Assembly: GCA_025464045.1 (NCBI GenBank)
Contig: JAODBQ010000177.1
Location: forward strand, 1 to 7,453
Reading direction: 5' to 3'
DNA: 7,453 nucleotides
From: Ilumatobacteraceae bacterium
GTDB taxonomy: Bacteria; Actinomycetota; Acidimicrobiia; Acidimicrobiales; Ilumatobacteraceae
Shown piece by piece: positions 1-6,457 of the stretch. Within the stretch, counting starts at the first letter, position 1. Each line of letters starts with the position of its first letter. The translations under genes were made by a program, and so were the position numbers. The notes beneath the pieces were generated by a model that did not search any database, had not been told where the DNA came from, and saw only the letters and a program-made list of their open reading frames with translations.

Positions 1-1298
1 AGGATGGAGATGTGACGGCCGATGGCTTCGTGCGACCGGTAGCCATACAACGTCGCGGCGCCCTCGTTCCACGAGGTCACCGTCCCGTTCAGGTCGGTGG
101 TGTAGATCCCGTCGGGTGAGGCTTCCACGATGCTCGACAGCAGGCGTACCTTCTGCTCGTCGGCGACCCGCTCGGAGATGTCGGTGAAGACGCCGATGAC
201 TCCCGTCATGTTCCCGCTCGCATCGAGCACCGGCGTGTTGGTGATGAGGATCGGGAACCGCGAACCATCGCGCCGGCGCGCCCACAGATCGCCTGTCCAG
301 CTCTCGCCGCGCACCATTAGATCCACGATGTCTCGGGTCCGCGGGTCGGACTCGAACGTCCCGGCGGCCGACACGTGACGGCCGAGGACCTCGTCGGCGC
401 GCCAGCCGTGGACCCGCTCGGCTGCACGGTTCCAGTACGTCACCCGGCCCTCGGTATCGGTGGCGATGACGCACTGCCCAACGGCGTCGAGCAGTTGGGC
501 TTGGAAGCGGACCGATTCCGCCATTGCTTGCTGAGCTGTGACGTCCCGGAGCACCGTCACCACACCCGAGACAGCACCGCCGCGATGATCGCGCAGTGGG
601 TACGAGCTCATGTTCACCCACGCCCGCGATTGCCCACCGGCGTCGACGGTCAGCAGTTGGTCGCGCACCGGCTGGCCGGAAGCAACGCAGCGATGCCCCG
701 GCCGTTCCTCGAGTGGAATCGCGCGGCCATGCATGTCGCACGGTGACCACTCGGAAAGTGTCGACGATCGTCCGAGGGTCGCGTCGTGCGGGATCCCGAA
801 GATCTCGGCGGCCCGATGATTCAGCGACATGATCAAGCCCTGCCTGTTCTGCACGATCACGCCGTCGCCCAGCGACTCGACGATCGAGCGGAAGTGATGC
901 TCGCCCAACAGCGACGTGCGGCCGCCCTGCGATCGAGCCACGGCATACGTGATCGAGCGAGCCAGCCTGTGGTCACGGACGTCGCTGGTCGTCAGGTGAT
1001 CGGAAGCTCCCCGATGCAGGAACTCGAGGCCGTGGCTCGCATCGCAATCCTCGGTGACGATCACGACGGCGAGCCCAGGGTCCGCCAGCATCAGGTCATC
1101 GACGTCGGCCAGTGCTTGCTCGATCCCGCCGGGAGCGAAGCACAGCAGGAGGCAGTCGATGCTGCTCAGCGCCCGCAGGGCATCGGCCGTCGAGTGCACC
1201 GTCTGCACCGGCGAAGCGCTGAGGTCTGCGAGGCGAAGTTCGTCCGACGCAAGCCTTGAACTGTCACAACTGCAGCCCATCAAACCCACTCGAAGCAT
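1..1298 (-). CDS. Multi-PAS sensory protein with degenerate receiver domain (C-terminus beyond the window)
   Basis: The frame is open from an ATG at 1298 to the left edge, giving 432 residues with the C-terminus missing. An in-frame TGA lies two codons upstream, and GGGAG at 1308-1312 sits 9 nt before the ATG, so this start is well supported. Residues 1-120 have the alternating strand/helix pattern of a response-regulator receiver, but the phospho-acceptor Asp position appears to be Cys53 and the conserved Lys position Thr104 (in GASDHLTTSDV). The acidic N-terminal pair is also absent. PAS domains follow at about 136-255, 264-380 and 386 onward, with typical motifs such as TDTEGRVTYWNRAAE and TDLNGTVTSWNEGAA. 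No membrane segment is visible. Such proteins usually end in a histidine kinase, GGDEF or phosphatase domain, which cannot be seen here, so the output activity is unknown. It is transcribed divergently from the WxL-like gene. Confidence 0.9.
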   Translation of the reverse strand, partial: MLRVGLMGCSCDSSRLASDELRLADLSASPVQTVHSTADALRALSSIDCLLLCFAPGGIEQALADVDDLMLADPGLAVVIVTEDCDASHGLEFLHRGASDHLTTSDVRDHRLARSITYAVARSQGGRTSLLGEHHFRSIVESLGDGVIVQNRQGLIMSLNHRAAEIFGIPHDATLGRSSTLSEWSPCDMHGRAIPLEERPGHRCVASGQPVRDQLLTVDAGGQSRAWVNMSSYPLRDHRGGAVSGVVTVLRDVTAQQAMAESVRFQAQLLDAVGQCVIATDTEGRVTYWNRAAERVHGWRADEVLGRHVSAAGTFESDPRTRDIVDLMVRGESWTGDLWARRRDGSRFPILITNTPVLDASGNMTGVIGVFTDISERVADEQKVRLLSSIVEASPDGIYTTDLNGTVTSWNEGAATLYGYRSHEAIGRHISI

Positions 1299-1581
1299 CG
1301 ATCACATCTCCCGCACGGCGGACAGCCCGCCGCTCATGTTCTCGACGCAACCTCTGTCGAGCTGAAGCCACAACCCGCAGTTGAGCGAACGTTGATCTCG
1401 GCGGCAGCCAGGCTCGACCTATTTTCTCGCCGCGACACCGCCGACCGCTGGACGAAGTGACCCATCCTCCTGGATGTTGTGACACTCCGCTCGCCCGGCG
1501 GCTGGCTGCACGTGCGCAACGTCGGTGTGCCGAGGACGTCCAGATCAACAACCGGTCAATCGTCGTTCGCTCACCTTCAGG

Positions 1582-1636
1582 TCCCGCCCAGCTTGTCGAA
1601 GACACGGTGCCCAGCACCGGCGCCAGTCGGGCGGGA
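1582..1636 (+). promoter_or_regulatory. Nested RNA hairpin in the leader of the WxL-like gene
   Basis: TCCCGCCC (1582-1589) is perfectly complementary to GGGCGGGA (1629-1636), an 8-bp stem. The enclosed 39 nt contain a second perfect stem, CGGTGC (1605-1610) with GCACCG (1614-1619), closed by a 3-nt loop. The structure ends 5 nt before the AAGGAG ribosome binding site, so it could affect translation initiation or mRNA stability. It does not match a riboswitch class that I recognise, and GC-rich DNA gives such stems by chance fairly often. Confidence 0.35.
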
Positions 1637-1641
1637 TGACC

Positions 1642-1647
1642 AAGGAG
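1642..1647 (+). promoter_or_regulatory. Ribosome binding site of the WxL-like gene
   Basis: AAGGAG lies 6 nt before the ATG at 1654. It decides the start: an alternative in-frame ATG at 1636 lacks such a site and would add six residues ahead of the signal peptide. Confidence 0.8.
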
Positions 1648-1653
1648 ACCAAC

Positions 1654-2181
1654 ATGAAGATCAGGGCCATTGCAGCCATATCCGCGATCGTCATCGCATG
1701 TGCCGGGAGCTGGGTCGAGGTGAGCCCCATGGCGGCCCACGCGGACGCCGCGGAGCCCGTGCAGTTCGACGTGGCCAGCGGTGCGCTCTCGATCAGCCAG
1801 ACGCCCACAGCCGGCACCACATTGGTGCAGAACACGGCGGTGCAGCTTCCCCAGACCGTGGTCACCGACGGACGCAACAATGCTGGCCGCACCGGGGCGT
1901 GGACGGTGACGATCACGGCGTCCAATCTGGTGCACACAGCCGGAGCGGACAGCGCCACGATCGGCGCCGACCAGATCACGATGGACGAGATCAGCGGCGC
2001 CGTCGCCGCCGGCGGCACGATCACCGACGAGCCAGCCGTCGTCGGGACCGGCGCACTGGTCTCGATCACCGGCGACGGGATCGACTCGACCTACACGTAC
2101 ACACCGACCGCGCAGCTCGCCTCACAGACGAAGCCGTTCTCGGGTGCGTACGTCGGGACCATCACCCAGACCGTCGCCTGA
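1654..2181 (+). CDS. Secreted WxL-like beta-rich surface protein
   Basis: This encodes 175 residues. Residues 1-30 form a Sec signal peptide: MKIR, then a hydrophobic AIAAISAIVIACAG core, with probable cleavage after AHA (28-30). The mature part is rich in Thr, Val, Ala and Gly, with no cysteine and no membrane anchor, as expected for an exported beta-sandwich. GAWTVTITASNL (81-92) resembles the first WxL motif of WxL-domain proteins, with WTV in place of WxL. The tail (YVGTITQTVA) resembles the second motif region but lacks its Trp. WxL domains bind the cell wall and act with DUF916/DUF3324 partners, and the next gene, 4 nt downstream, is such a protein, which strengthens the call. The relationship rests on motifs and context only, so a generic secreted beta protein remains possible. 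Confidence 0.8.
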   Translation: MKIRAIAAISAIVIACAGSWVEVSPMAAHADAAEPVQFDVASGALSISQTPTAGTTLVQNTAVQLPQTVVTDGRNNAGRTGAWTVTITASNLVHTAGADSATIGADQITMDEISGAVAAGGTITDEPAVVGTGALVSITGDGIDSTYTYTPTAQLASQTKPFSGAYVGTITQTVA

Positions 2182-2185
2182 TCCC

Positions 2186-3196
2186 GTGCGCGCGATGCGT
2201 TGCCTGGTCCTCGGATGTGTGGTCGCGTGCGCGCTGCTCGCGCCGGCCACCCGGACCGAGGCAACCGCCCCTCCAGCGCCGCCCGGCGTCGGCATCAAAC
2301 TGCTGGAGGGCCCGGCGAACGGCATCGACGATCCGCGGGCACACAGCTACGTCGTAGACCACCTCGCCCCGGGCACGACGATCAGCCGCAAGCTCGGCAT
2401 CTCCAACGGTGGGCAGACCGCCTTGGACGTCGATCTCTACCCGGCGGCGGCCACGATCAGCGGCGGCGTGTTCGTCGTCGCCGAAGGCCACACCAGCAAC
2501 GAGCTCGCCTCATGGATCAGCTTCTCCGTCGAGCGGGCGACGATCGCTCCTGGCGAGACGATGCCGGTCACCATGACGATCGTCGTTCCTCCCGGCGCCA
2601 GTGCCGGTGAGCGATATGCGGTCGCGCTCGCCGAAGCCAAATCGGCCAGCACCACCGGTGTCACACTCGTCAGCCGCGTCGGGGTGCGGGTCTACCTCTC
2701 GGTCGGCCCGGGCGGAGAACCACGCACGGCGTTCTCCATCGAGTCGCTGACGGCGAGCCGGGACCCGTCGGGACAGCCCGTCGTGGCGGCGATCGTGCAC
2801 AACACCGGCGAGCGCGCCGTCGATCTGTCCGGCTCGCTGCAGTTGAGCAACGGTCCGGGGTCGCTGTCGGCCGGTCCGTTTCCGGTGCGCATCACGGCCA
2901 CGCTCGCGCCGGGCGACAGCGGGGACGTGTACGTCGCATTGGACCAGCAACTGCCGGACGGGCCGTGGAAGGCGACGCTCTCGCTCACATCCGGGCTGAC
3001 GACCGAGACGTCGTCAGCTCAGATCACGTTTCCTTCCGGGACAGGTGAGGCCGCCCCATCCTCGGCGACACCGTCAGCGCAGCAGCCACGGAAGGATCAC
3101 GGCCGGCCGGCACTCGTCCTCGTCGGCGCCGCGGCGGCGGTCGCGCTGACCACGGCAACGATCGTCGGAGTGCGTCGGCGGCGACGACGACGCTGA
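2186..3196 (+). CDS. DUF916/DUF3324-type membrane-anchored surface protein (WxL-interacting-like)
   Basis: From the GTG at 2186 this gives 336 residues. A signal peptide covers about 1-25 (CLVLGCVVACALLA core). Residues 36-150 look like DUF916: a SYVVDHLAPGTTISRKLGISN strand pair, then DVDLYPAAAT, then APGETMPVTMTIVVPPGASAGERYAV in separate strands. Residues 160-283 form a second immunoglobulin-like domain resembling DUF3324. A Pro/Ser/Ala-rich linker (284-307) leads to one transmembrane helix (308-328) and a tail of seven arginines, so the protein should face outward and be anchored at its C-terminus. This is the layout of WxL-interacting proteins. The start is uncertain: GTG 2144 would overlap the preceding gene by 38 nt, GTG 2186 lies 4 nt after that gene's stop, and ATG 2195 also leaves a good signal peptide. 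None has a clear ribosome binding site, so translational coupling is likely. Confidence 0.85.
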   Translation: MRAMRCLVLGCVVACALLAPATRTEATAPPAPPGVGIKLLEGPANGIDDPRAHSYVVDHLAPGTTISRKLGISNGGQTALDVDLYPAAATISGGVFVVAEGHTSNELASWISFSVERATIAPGETMPVTMTIVVPPGASAGERYAVALAEAKSASTTGVTLVSRVGVRVYLSVGPGGEPRTAFSIESLTASRDPSGQPVVAAIVHNTGERAVDLSGSLQLSNGPGSLSAGPFPVRITATLAPGDSGDVYVALDQQLPDGPWKATLSLTSGLTTETSSAQITFPSGTGEAAPSSATPSAQQPRKDHGRPALVLVGAAAAVALTTATIVGVRRRRRRR

Positions 3197-3230
3197 CATC
3201 CTTCGCGCTGCGAGGCACCTGCTTCGGTGA

Positions 3231-3246
3231 GCTCGGTAGCCCGAGC
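3231..3246 (+). terminator. Possible hairpin terminator after the surface-protein pair
   Basis: GCTCGG (3231-3236) and CCGAGC (3241-3246) form a perfect 6-bp stem with a 4-nt loop, 34 nt after the stop codon of the DUF916-type gene. No T-tract follows. Its position between two plus-strand units fits transcription termination, but the evidence is weak. Confidence 0.3.
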
Positions 3247-3284
3247 GGCCGACGTGAACGACCGGTGAACATCACTCAGTAGAA

Positions 3285-3295
3285 GTTGACTCAAC
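3285..3295 (+). promoter_or_regulatory. Candidate ArsR operator overlapping the -35 box
   Basis: GTTGACTCAAC is a perfect palindrome (5-bp arms, central C) 25 nt before the GTG of the arsR-arsC fusion. It covers the TTGACT -35 element, so a bound dimer would block RNA polymerase. Autoregulation by the fused ArsR domain is the simple inference; the operator length is short for this family. Confidence 0.45.
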
Positions 3296-3314
3296 GGATG
3301 ATGAGCGGCATGCT
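3286..3314 (+). promoter_or_regulatory. Promoter of the arsenic operon, probably giving a leaderless mRNA
   Basis: TTGACT (3286-3291) is followed after 17 nt by CATGCT (3309-3314). The latter keeps the A2 and T6 of the actinobacterial TAnnnT box but not T1. The GTG start codon is 6 nt further on, where transcription would begin. There is no Shine-Dalgarno sequence before that GTG, which fits a leaderless transcript. The inference is from spacing, not from mapped ends. Confidence 0.5.
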
Positions 3315-3320
3315 CCCGGT

Positions 3321-3989
3321 GTGATCGATGAGCTCGTCCGCCAGCGGGCGGACCGCCACGCCGCCCTCGGTGATCCGGTCCGGTTGGCGATCGTCGACGA
3401 ACTGCTCGTCTCGGACCGGGCGCCGATCGAGCTGCGGGCCATGTTCGGCCTGCCGTCGAACCTCCTCGCTCACCATCTCGACGTGCTCGAACACGTCGAG
3501 CTGATCAGCCGCCATCGATCATCAGGGGACCGACGCCGCCGCTACGTCCATCTCGAACCGGACGGTCTCGAGCATCTCCGCCGCGGAACGCCGATCGGGG
3601 TGGGACCGGCGTTGTTCGTGTGCACCCACAACTCCGCACGCTCGCAGCTCGCCGCTGCGCTGTGGACCGAGCTCGCCGGTCAGCTGGCCGCCTCGGCCGG
3701 CACCGACCCCGCCGAACGGGTCCACCCCGGAGCAATCGCCGCAGCAAAGCGTCGGCGCCTCGACCTCTCCCGGAACCGTCCCCGGCACCTCGACGATGTC
3801 GGCGCACGACCGGGACTGGTGATCACCGTCTGCGACCGTGCCCACGAGGAGCTCGACGCCGGACCGGACTGGCTGCACTGGTCGATCCCCGACCCCGTCG
3901 CATCCGGCGATCGCCACGCGTTCGACGCAGCACGTGACGAGCTCGAGCAGCGCATCAGCGCCATCCTGACGATCGGCCACGCGGCGTGA
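3321..3989 (+). CDS. ArsR-family regulator fused to an ArsC-type (LMW phosphatase) domain
   Basis: This encodes 222 residues from a GTG with no ribosome binding site. Residues 8-86 are an ArsR winged helix: ALGDPVRLAIVDELL, recognition helix around SNLLAHHLDVLEHVELI, and wing at 66-77. Residues 97-215 are a low-molecular-weight phosphatase fold with the P-loop CTHNSARS (Cys101 to Arg107, CX5R), a second cysteine in ITVCDRA (Cys171) and an IPDP loop supplying the probable general acid Asp191. The ArsR half has no cysteine at all, so the classical As(III)-binding cysteines of ArsR are missing. Compared with the thioredoxin-linked ArsC type, Cys101 and Cys171 match the first two catalytic cysteines and the third is absent. 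The protein is probably an arsenic-responsive repressor that senses, or reduces, arsenate through its C-terminal domain. Its TGA overlaps the next GTG (GTGA). Confidence 0.9.
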   Translation: MIDELVRQRADRHAALGDPVRLAIVDELLVSDRAPIELRAMFGLPSNLLAHHLDVLEHVELISRHRSSGDRRRRYVHLEPDGLEHLRRGTPIGVGPALFVCTHNSARSQLAAALWTELAGQLAASAGTDPAERVHPGAIAAAKRRRLDLSRNRPRHLDDVGARPGLVITVCDRAHEELDAGPDWLHWSIPDPVASGDRHAFDAARDELEQRISAILTIGHAA

Positions 3990-4708
3990 CCCCCCTGTCC
4001 TCGCAACCGGAGACCGGCACTGGCACCCTCCACGTCGCGCTCGGCCGCCGGCTGGTCGCCGAGGGCATCGGCACCGGGTTCCTGATCATCGCGGTGGTCG
4101 GGTCGGGGATCATGGCCAGCAACCTCTCGACCGACGTCGGTCTGCAGCTGCTCGAGAACGCGACGGCCACCGCGGGCGCGCTGATCGGGCTGATCCTGAT
4201 GTTCGGGGCGGTCTCGGGCGCGCACTTCAACCCGATCGTCACGCTCGTCGACCGCCTGTTCGGCACCATCACCACCCGCGACACCATCCTCTACGCGATC
4301 GCCCAGACGGTCGGCGGCTGCGTCGGGACCGTGCTCGCCAACCTGATGTTCGAGCTCGACGCGATCAACCTCTCCACCAGATCGCGCACGGGCGGTCACC
4401 TCTGGCTGTCCGAGGTGATCGCCACCATCGGGCTCCTGCTCGTGATCCACGGCTGCGTGCGCACCGGACGCGCCAACGCCGTGCCGTTCGCCGTCGGCGT
4501 GTGGATCGGTGGCGCGTACTGGTTCACCTCCTCGACCAGCTTCGCCAACCCCGCCGTCACCATCGCCCGCACCCTCTCGAACAGCTTCGCCGGCATCCAA
4601 CCCTCCTCCGCGCCGATGTTCATCCTCATGCAACTCATCGGCGCACTCGCCGCCTACGCCCTCATCCGCTTCCTCTACCCCACTCCGCTGGAGAACATCG
4701 ATGACTGA
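3986..4708 (+). CDS. AqpS-like aquaglyceroporin of the arsenic operon
   Basis: This encodes 240 residues, about normal for the MIP family, with six hydrophobic segments (about 22-45, 60-78, 98-120, 140-157, 165-182, 209-230). The two pore half-helices carry AHFNPIVT (NPI at 82-84 instead of NPA) and FANPAVTIAR (NPA at 188-190). Position 191, normally the selectivity-filter Arg, is Val. Loss of that Arg widens the pore and is a feature I recall for the arsenic channel AqpS of Sinorhizobium. The position between two ArsC-type genes, with no ArsB or Acr3 nearby, suggests it lets arsenite out of the cell after arsenate reduction. The GTG start overlaps the preceding stop by 4 nt. A channel for another small neutral solute is possible, but the operon favours arsenic. 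Confidence 0.92.
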   Translation: MTPLSSQPETGTGTLHVALGRRLVAEGIGTGFLIIAVVGSGIMASNLSTDVGLQLLENATATAGALIGLILMFGAVSGAHFNPIVTLVDRLFGTITTRDTILYAIAQTVGGCVGTVLANLMFELDAINLSTRSRTGGHLWLSEVIATIGLLLVIHGCVRTGRANAVPFAVGVWIGGAYWFTSSTSFANPAVTIARTLSNSFAGIQPSSAPMFILMQLIGALAAYALIRFLYPTPLENIDD

Positions 4709-5153
4709 ACCCGACCCCGCCACGCCACCCGAGGTGCTGTTCGTCTGCATCCACAACGCCGGCCGATCACAGATGGCTGCCGCGCTCCTCGCCCGTCATG
4801 CCGGCGACCGGGTCATCGTCCGCTCCGCCGGCACCGCACCCGCCGACACGATCAACCCGGCGGTCGTCGCCGCGATGGCCGAGATCGGCATCGACCTCCA
4901 TGCCACCGGCGCCATCCCCAAACGACTCACCGACGCCGCCGTCGAAGCATCCGACGTCGTCATCACCATGGGCTGCGGCGACGATTGCCCGTACTACCCC
5001 GGCACGCGCTACCTCGACTGGGCACTCGACGACCCGGCCGGCAAAGACATCGACGCCGTCCGCCCGATCCGCGACGAGATCCACCGACGCGTCCAACAAC
5101 TCGCCGCCGAACTGCTCGGCCCGAACACCGAGCTCGACGGGGACGCGGTGTGA
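4701..5153 (+). CDS. arsC: Arsenate reductase ArsC (LMW phosphatase type)
   Basis: This encodes 150 residues. It reduces arsenate to arsenite in the cytoplasm. The P-loop CIHNAGRS near the N-terminus gives the catalytic Cys16 and Arg22. ITMGCGDDCP supplies Cys92 and Cys96, possible redox partners, and LDDP (Asp111) is the general acid loop. The Cys92/Cys96 spacing is shorter than in the thioredoxin-linked staphylococcal enzyme. In actinobacteria the reductant may be mycothiol/mycoredoxin or thioredoxin, and the sequence alone does not decide. The ATG at 4701 overlaps the end of the aquaporin gene by 8 nt and has GGAG (4690-4693) 7 nt upstream, so the two are translated from one mRNA. Its product arsenite would be the substrate of the upstream channel. 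Confidence 0.95.
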   Translation: MTEPDPATPPEVLFVCIHNAGRSQMAAALLARHAGDRVIVRSAGTAPADTINPAVVAAMAEIGIDLHATGAIPKRLTDAAVEASDVVITMGCGDDCPYYPGTRYLDWALDDPAGKDIDAVRPIRDEIHRRVQQLAAELLGPNTELDGDAV

Positions 5154-5294
5154 CCACACCGATCGACGCCCGCTCGTCAGATCATCAGACCACGAGGGTG
5201 TTGCGTCGTTTCCTGGACCCGGGCTGGGATCAGGCTGTGGGAATCGCGGCCCGATCCGCTTGTTGGCGGCCGGTCGCCGCGTCGACACCTGTCG
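5154..5294. other. Convergent intergenic stretch between arsC and the ChrB-like gene
   Basis: These 141 bases separate two converging genes. GCGGC (5266-5270) pairs with GCCGC (5276-5280) around a 5-nt loop, and GGATC (5227-5231) with GATCC (5253-5257); either could help terminate transcription, but no T-tract is present. A 60-codon open frame begins at GTG 5150, overlapping the arsC stop as GTGA, and runs to 5332 into the antisense of the ChrB-like gene. Its product is not recognised and is not annotated as a gene here. Confidence 0.3.
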
Positions 5295-5849
5295 TCAATC
5301 GAACCCGACAGCGGCGTAGACCAACTCGGTGAAGCGCGCCAGCTCAGCGGCACACGCGTCGAACTGGGCCTGCATGGTTGCCCGGTCGACGGCAGCGAAG
5401 CGATCGCGCACGGCCAGTTCGCGATGCCATCGGCGCAGGCGCTCGACGTTCTGCTCTTCCTCGTCCAGTTCGGCGAGCGTGAACTTCTGCTTGGCGATCT
5501 CACCGCGCAGTTCGTCCAACGCCTTGTCGCACTCCGAAGTGAACTCGGCCCATTCGGCCCGGCGGGCCTCGTCGAACAGCAACTGCAGTCGATCGTGGTC
5601 GTCATCTGTCCACGCACGAGCGCCGAGCACCAACATGTCGCCACCGCTCGGCCCGATCAAGGTCCGGAGCTTGTCCAACTCGTCGCCGGTAGAAGGGCTC
5701 TGCGGCAGCGCCCAGGTGCCCTGGCCCAGCTGCACCGCACCGGACCGTCGCAGCTCACGCCAGACCGCCACCCGGTAGCGGGACGGCTCTGACGGGATGC
5801 GCGGGATCATGACGACCCACGGGACGGCCTCACCACCAGCAGACGTCAA
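5295..5849 (-). CDS. ChrB N-terminal-domain protein
   Basis: This encodes 184 residues from a TTG at 5849. Residues 11-80 match the N-terminal domain of chromate-resistance protein ChrB: WVVMIPRIPSEPSRYRVAVW, then ELRRSGAVQL, GTWALP and a GGDMLVLGARAW strand. Residues 85-175 are a long charged helical region, probably coiled coil. The larger C-terminal catalytic-like ChrB domain of the roughly 300-residue family members is absent, and no chrA chromate pump is in the window, so a direct role in chromate resistance is unproven; the domain may act as a metal-responsive regulator. The TTG start overlaps the stop of the PAP2 gene (TTGA), with GGAGG at 5860-5864. It keeps the WVV strand that the ATG at 5810 would remove. 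Confidence 0.8.
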   Translation of the reverse strand: MTSAGGEAVPWVVMIPRIPSEPSRYRVAVWRELRRSGAVQLGQGTWALPQSPSTGDELDKLRTLIGPSGGDMLVLGARAWTDDDHDRLQLLFDEARRAEWAEFTSECDKALDELRGEIAKQKFTLAELDEEEQNVERLRRWHRELAVRDRFAAVDRATMQAQFDACAAELARFTELVYAAVGFD

Positions 5850-6457
5850 CCTTCGCGCGCCTCCGCGAGCGCAGCGGCACGACGCCCGTTGCCGACCAAC
5901 GGCCGCAGTGGCGTACGTACCAGCCGATCGACAAGTCGAGTGAGGAACGGCACGAGGAGGTAGCCGCCGACGATCGCCACGACCGCTCCGAAGGCGAGCC
6001 CGGCGACCACGTCGCCCGGGTAGTGCGCACCGACGTACACACGGGCGAACGCCATCAGAACAGCTGCGACACAGGCCACGACCCCCCACCGCCGGTTCGC
6101 GAACAGCAGGCCGCCGGCGACGGCTCCGGCGACGAGCGCATGATCGCTGGGAAACGAGAAGTCCGTCGTGCGGTCAACGAGCACGTGCACGTTGCGCATG
6201 GCCTCATACGGACGGGCTCGGTTGATCGGACTGCCGATCAACTGCCCCACGAGCAGCGCGACCAACGCCGCCCCGCCCGACCAGACGGCTGCCGCGACGC
6301 CGTGGTGATCGTCGTGCTGTCGCGCGAGCAGGTAGACGAGCAGGATCAACACACCGAACAGGATGATGCCGTTGTTGGCGTAGAACCTCATCACGCCGTG
6401 GGCCCACCCCGACCGGTCGGCGAGGCGGTTGAACCAGCGGTACAGGCTGCCATCCAT
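5846..6457 (-). CDS. PAP2-family membrane phosphatase (undecaprenyl-diphosphatase-like)
   Basis: This encodes 203 residues with about five membrane segments (30-46, 55-75, 107-120, 124-140, 150-171). The PAP2 signature is present in order: NRARPY (Arg82-Pro83), FPSDH (103-106) and ARVYVGAHYPGD, with catalytic His145 and Asp149. The Lys of the canonical KX6RP motif is not at its expected place (Gly75), as happens in some relatives. Small bacterial members dephosphorylate lipid pyrophosphates such as undecaprenyl diphosphate at the outer face of the membrane, recycling the cell-wall lipid carrier; phosphatidate-type substrates are the alternative. The ATG at 6457 shares one base with the stop of the upstream gene (TGATG), so the two are coupled. 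Confidence 0.92.
   Translation of the reverse strand: MDGSLYRWFNRLADRSGWAHGVMRFYANNGIILFGVLILLVYLLARQHDDHHGVAAAVWSGGAALVALLVGQLIGSPINRARPYEAMRNVHVLVDRTTDFSFPSDHALVAGAVAGGLLFANRRWGVVACVAAVLMAFARVYVGAHYPGDVVAGLAFGAVVAIVGGYLLVPFLTRLVDRLVRTPLRPLVGNGRRAAALAEAREG

Larger units (their letters stand above)
1299..1653. other. Divergent intergenic region with several hairpins, no convincing gene
   Basis: This gap separates the PAS gene (minus) from the WxL-like gene (plus). Short open frames cross it, but none has a credible ribosome binding site or protein-like composition. Read on the minus strand it would be the PAS gene leader and holds two perfect stems: 1316-1321 with 1327-1332 (6 bp, 5-nt loop), and 1341-1346 with 1356-1361 (6 bp, 9-nt loop). 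On the plus strand a nested structure lies at 1582-1636. I found no -35/-10 pair that I trust for either gene. Confidence 0.5.

Noticed and set aside
786..1259. Plus-strand frame opposite the PAS gene
   Set aside because: The minus strand there encodes a continuous receiver-PAS protein with recognisable motifs, so this is its shadow.
1508..1515. Palindrome GCACGTGC as a regulator site
   Set aside because: An 8-bp GC-rich palindrome is common by chance here, and no promoter element lies near it.
1264..1935. Minus-strand frame across the PAS/WxL intergenic region
   Set aside because: It is Arg-rich with no domain, and overlaps the real PAS start and the well-supported secreted protein on the other strand.
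1479..2357. Plus-strand 292-codon frame over the WxL-like gene
   Set aside because: It overlaps the two exported genes in another frame. The product is Arg/His-rich without a fold, whereas the competing frame has a strong ribosome binding site and a signal peptide.
3680..4756. Minus-strand open frame of 358 codons, the longest in the window
   Set aside because: It lies antisense to the clear ArsC-type domain and aquaporin genes. Its product is a low-complexity Gly/Glu/Asp/Arg-rich sequence typical of a GC-driven shadow frame.
5289..5311. Inverted repeat CTGTCG/CGACAG around the ChrB-like stop codon as a terminator
   Set aside because: The loop is 11 nt, the stem only 6 bp, and no T-tract follows on either strand; it may be chance.
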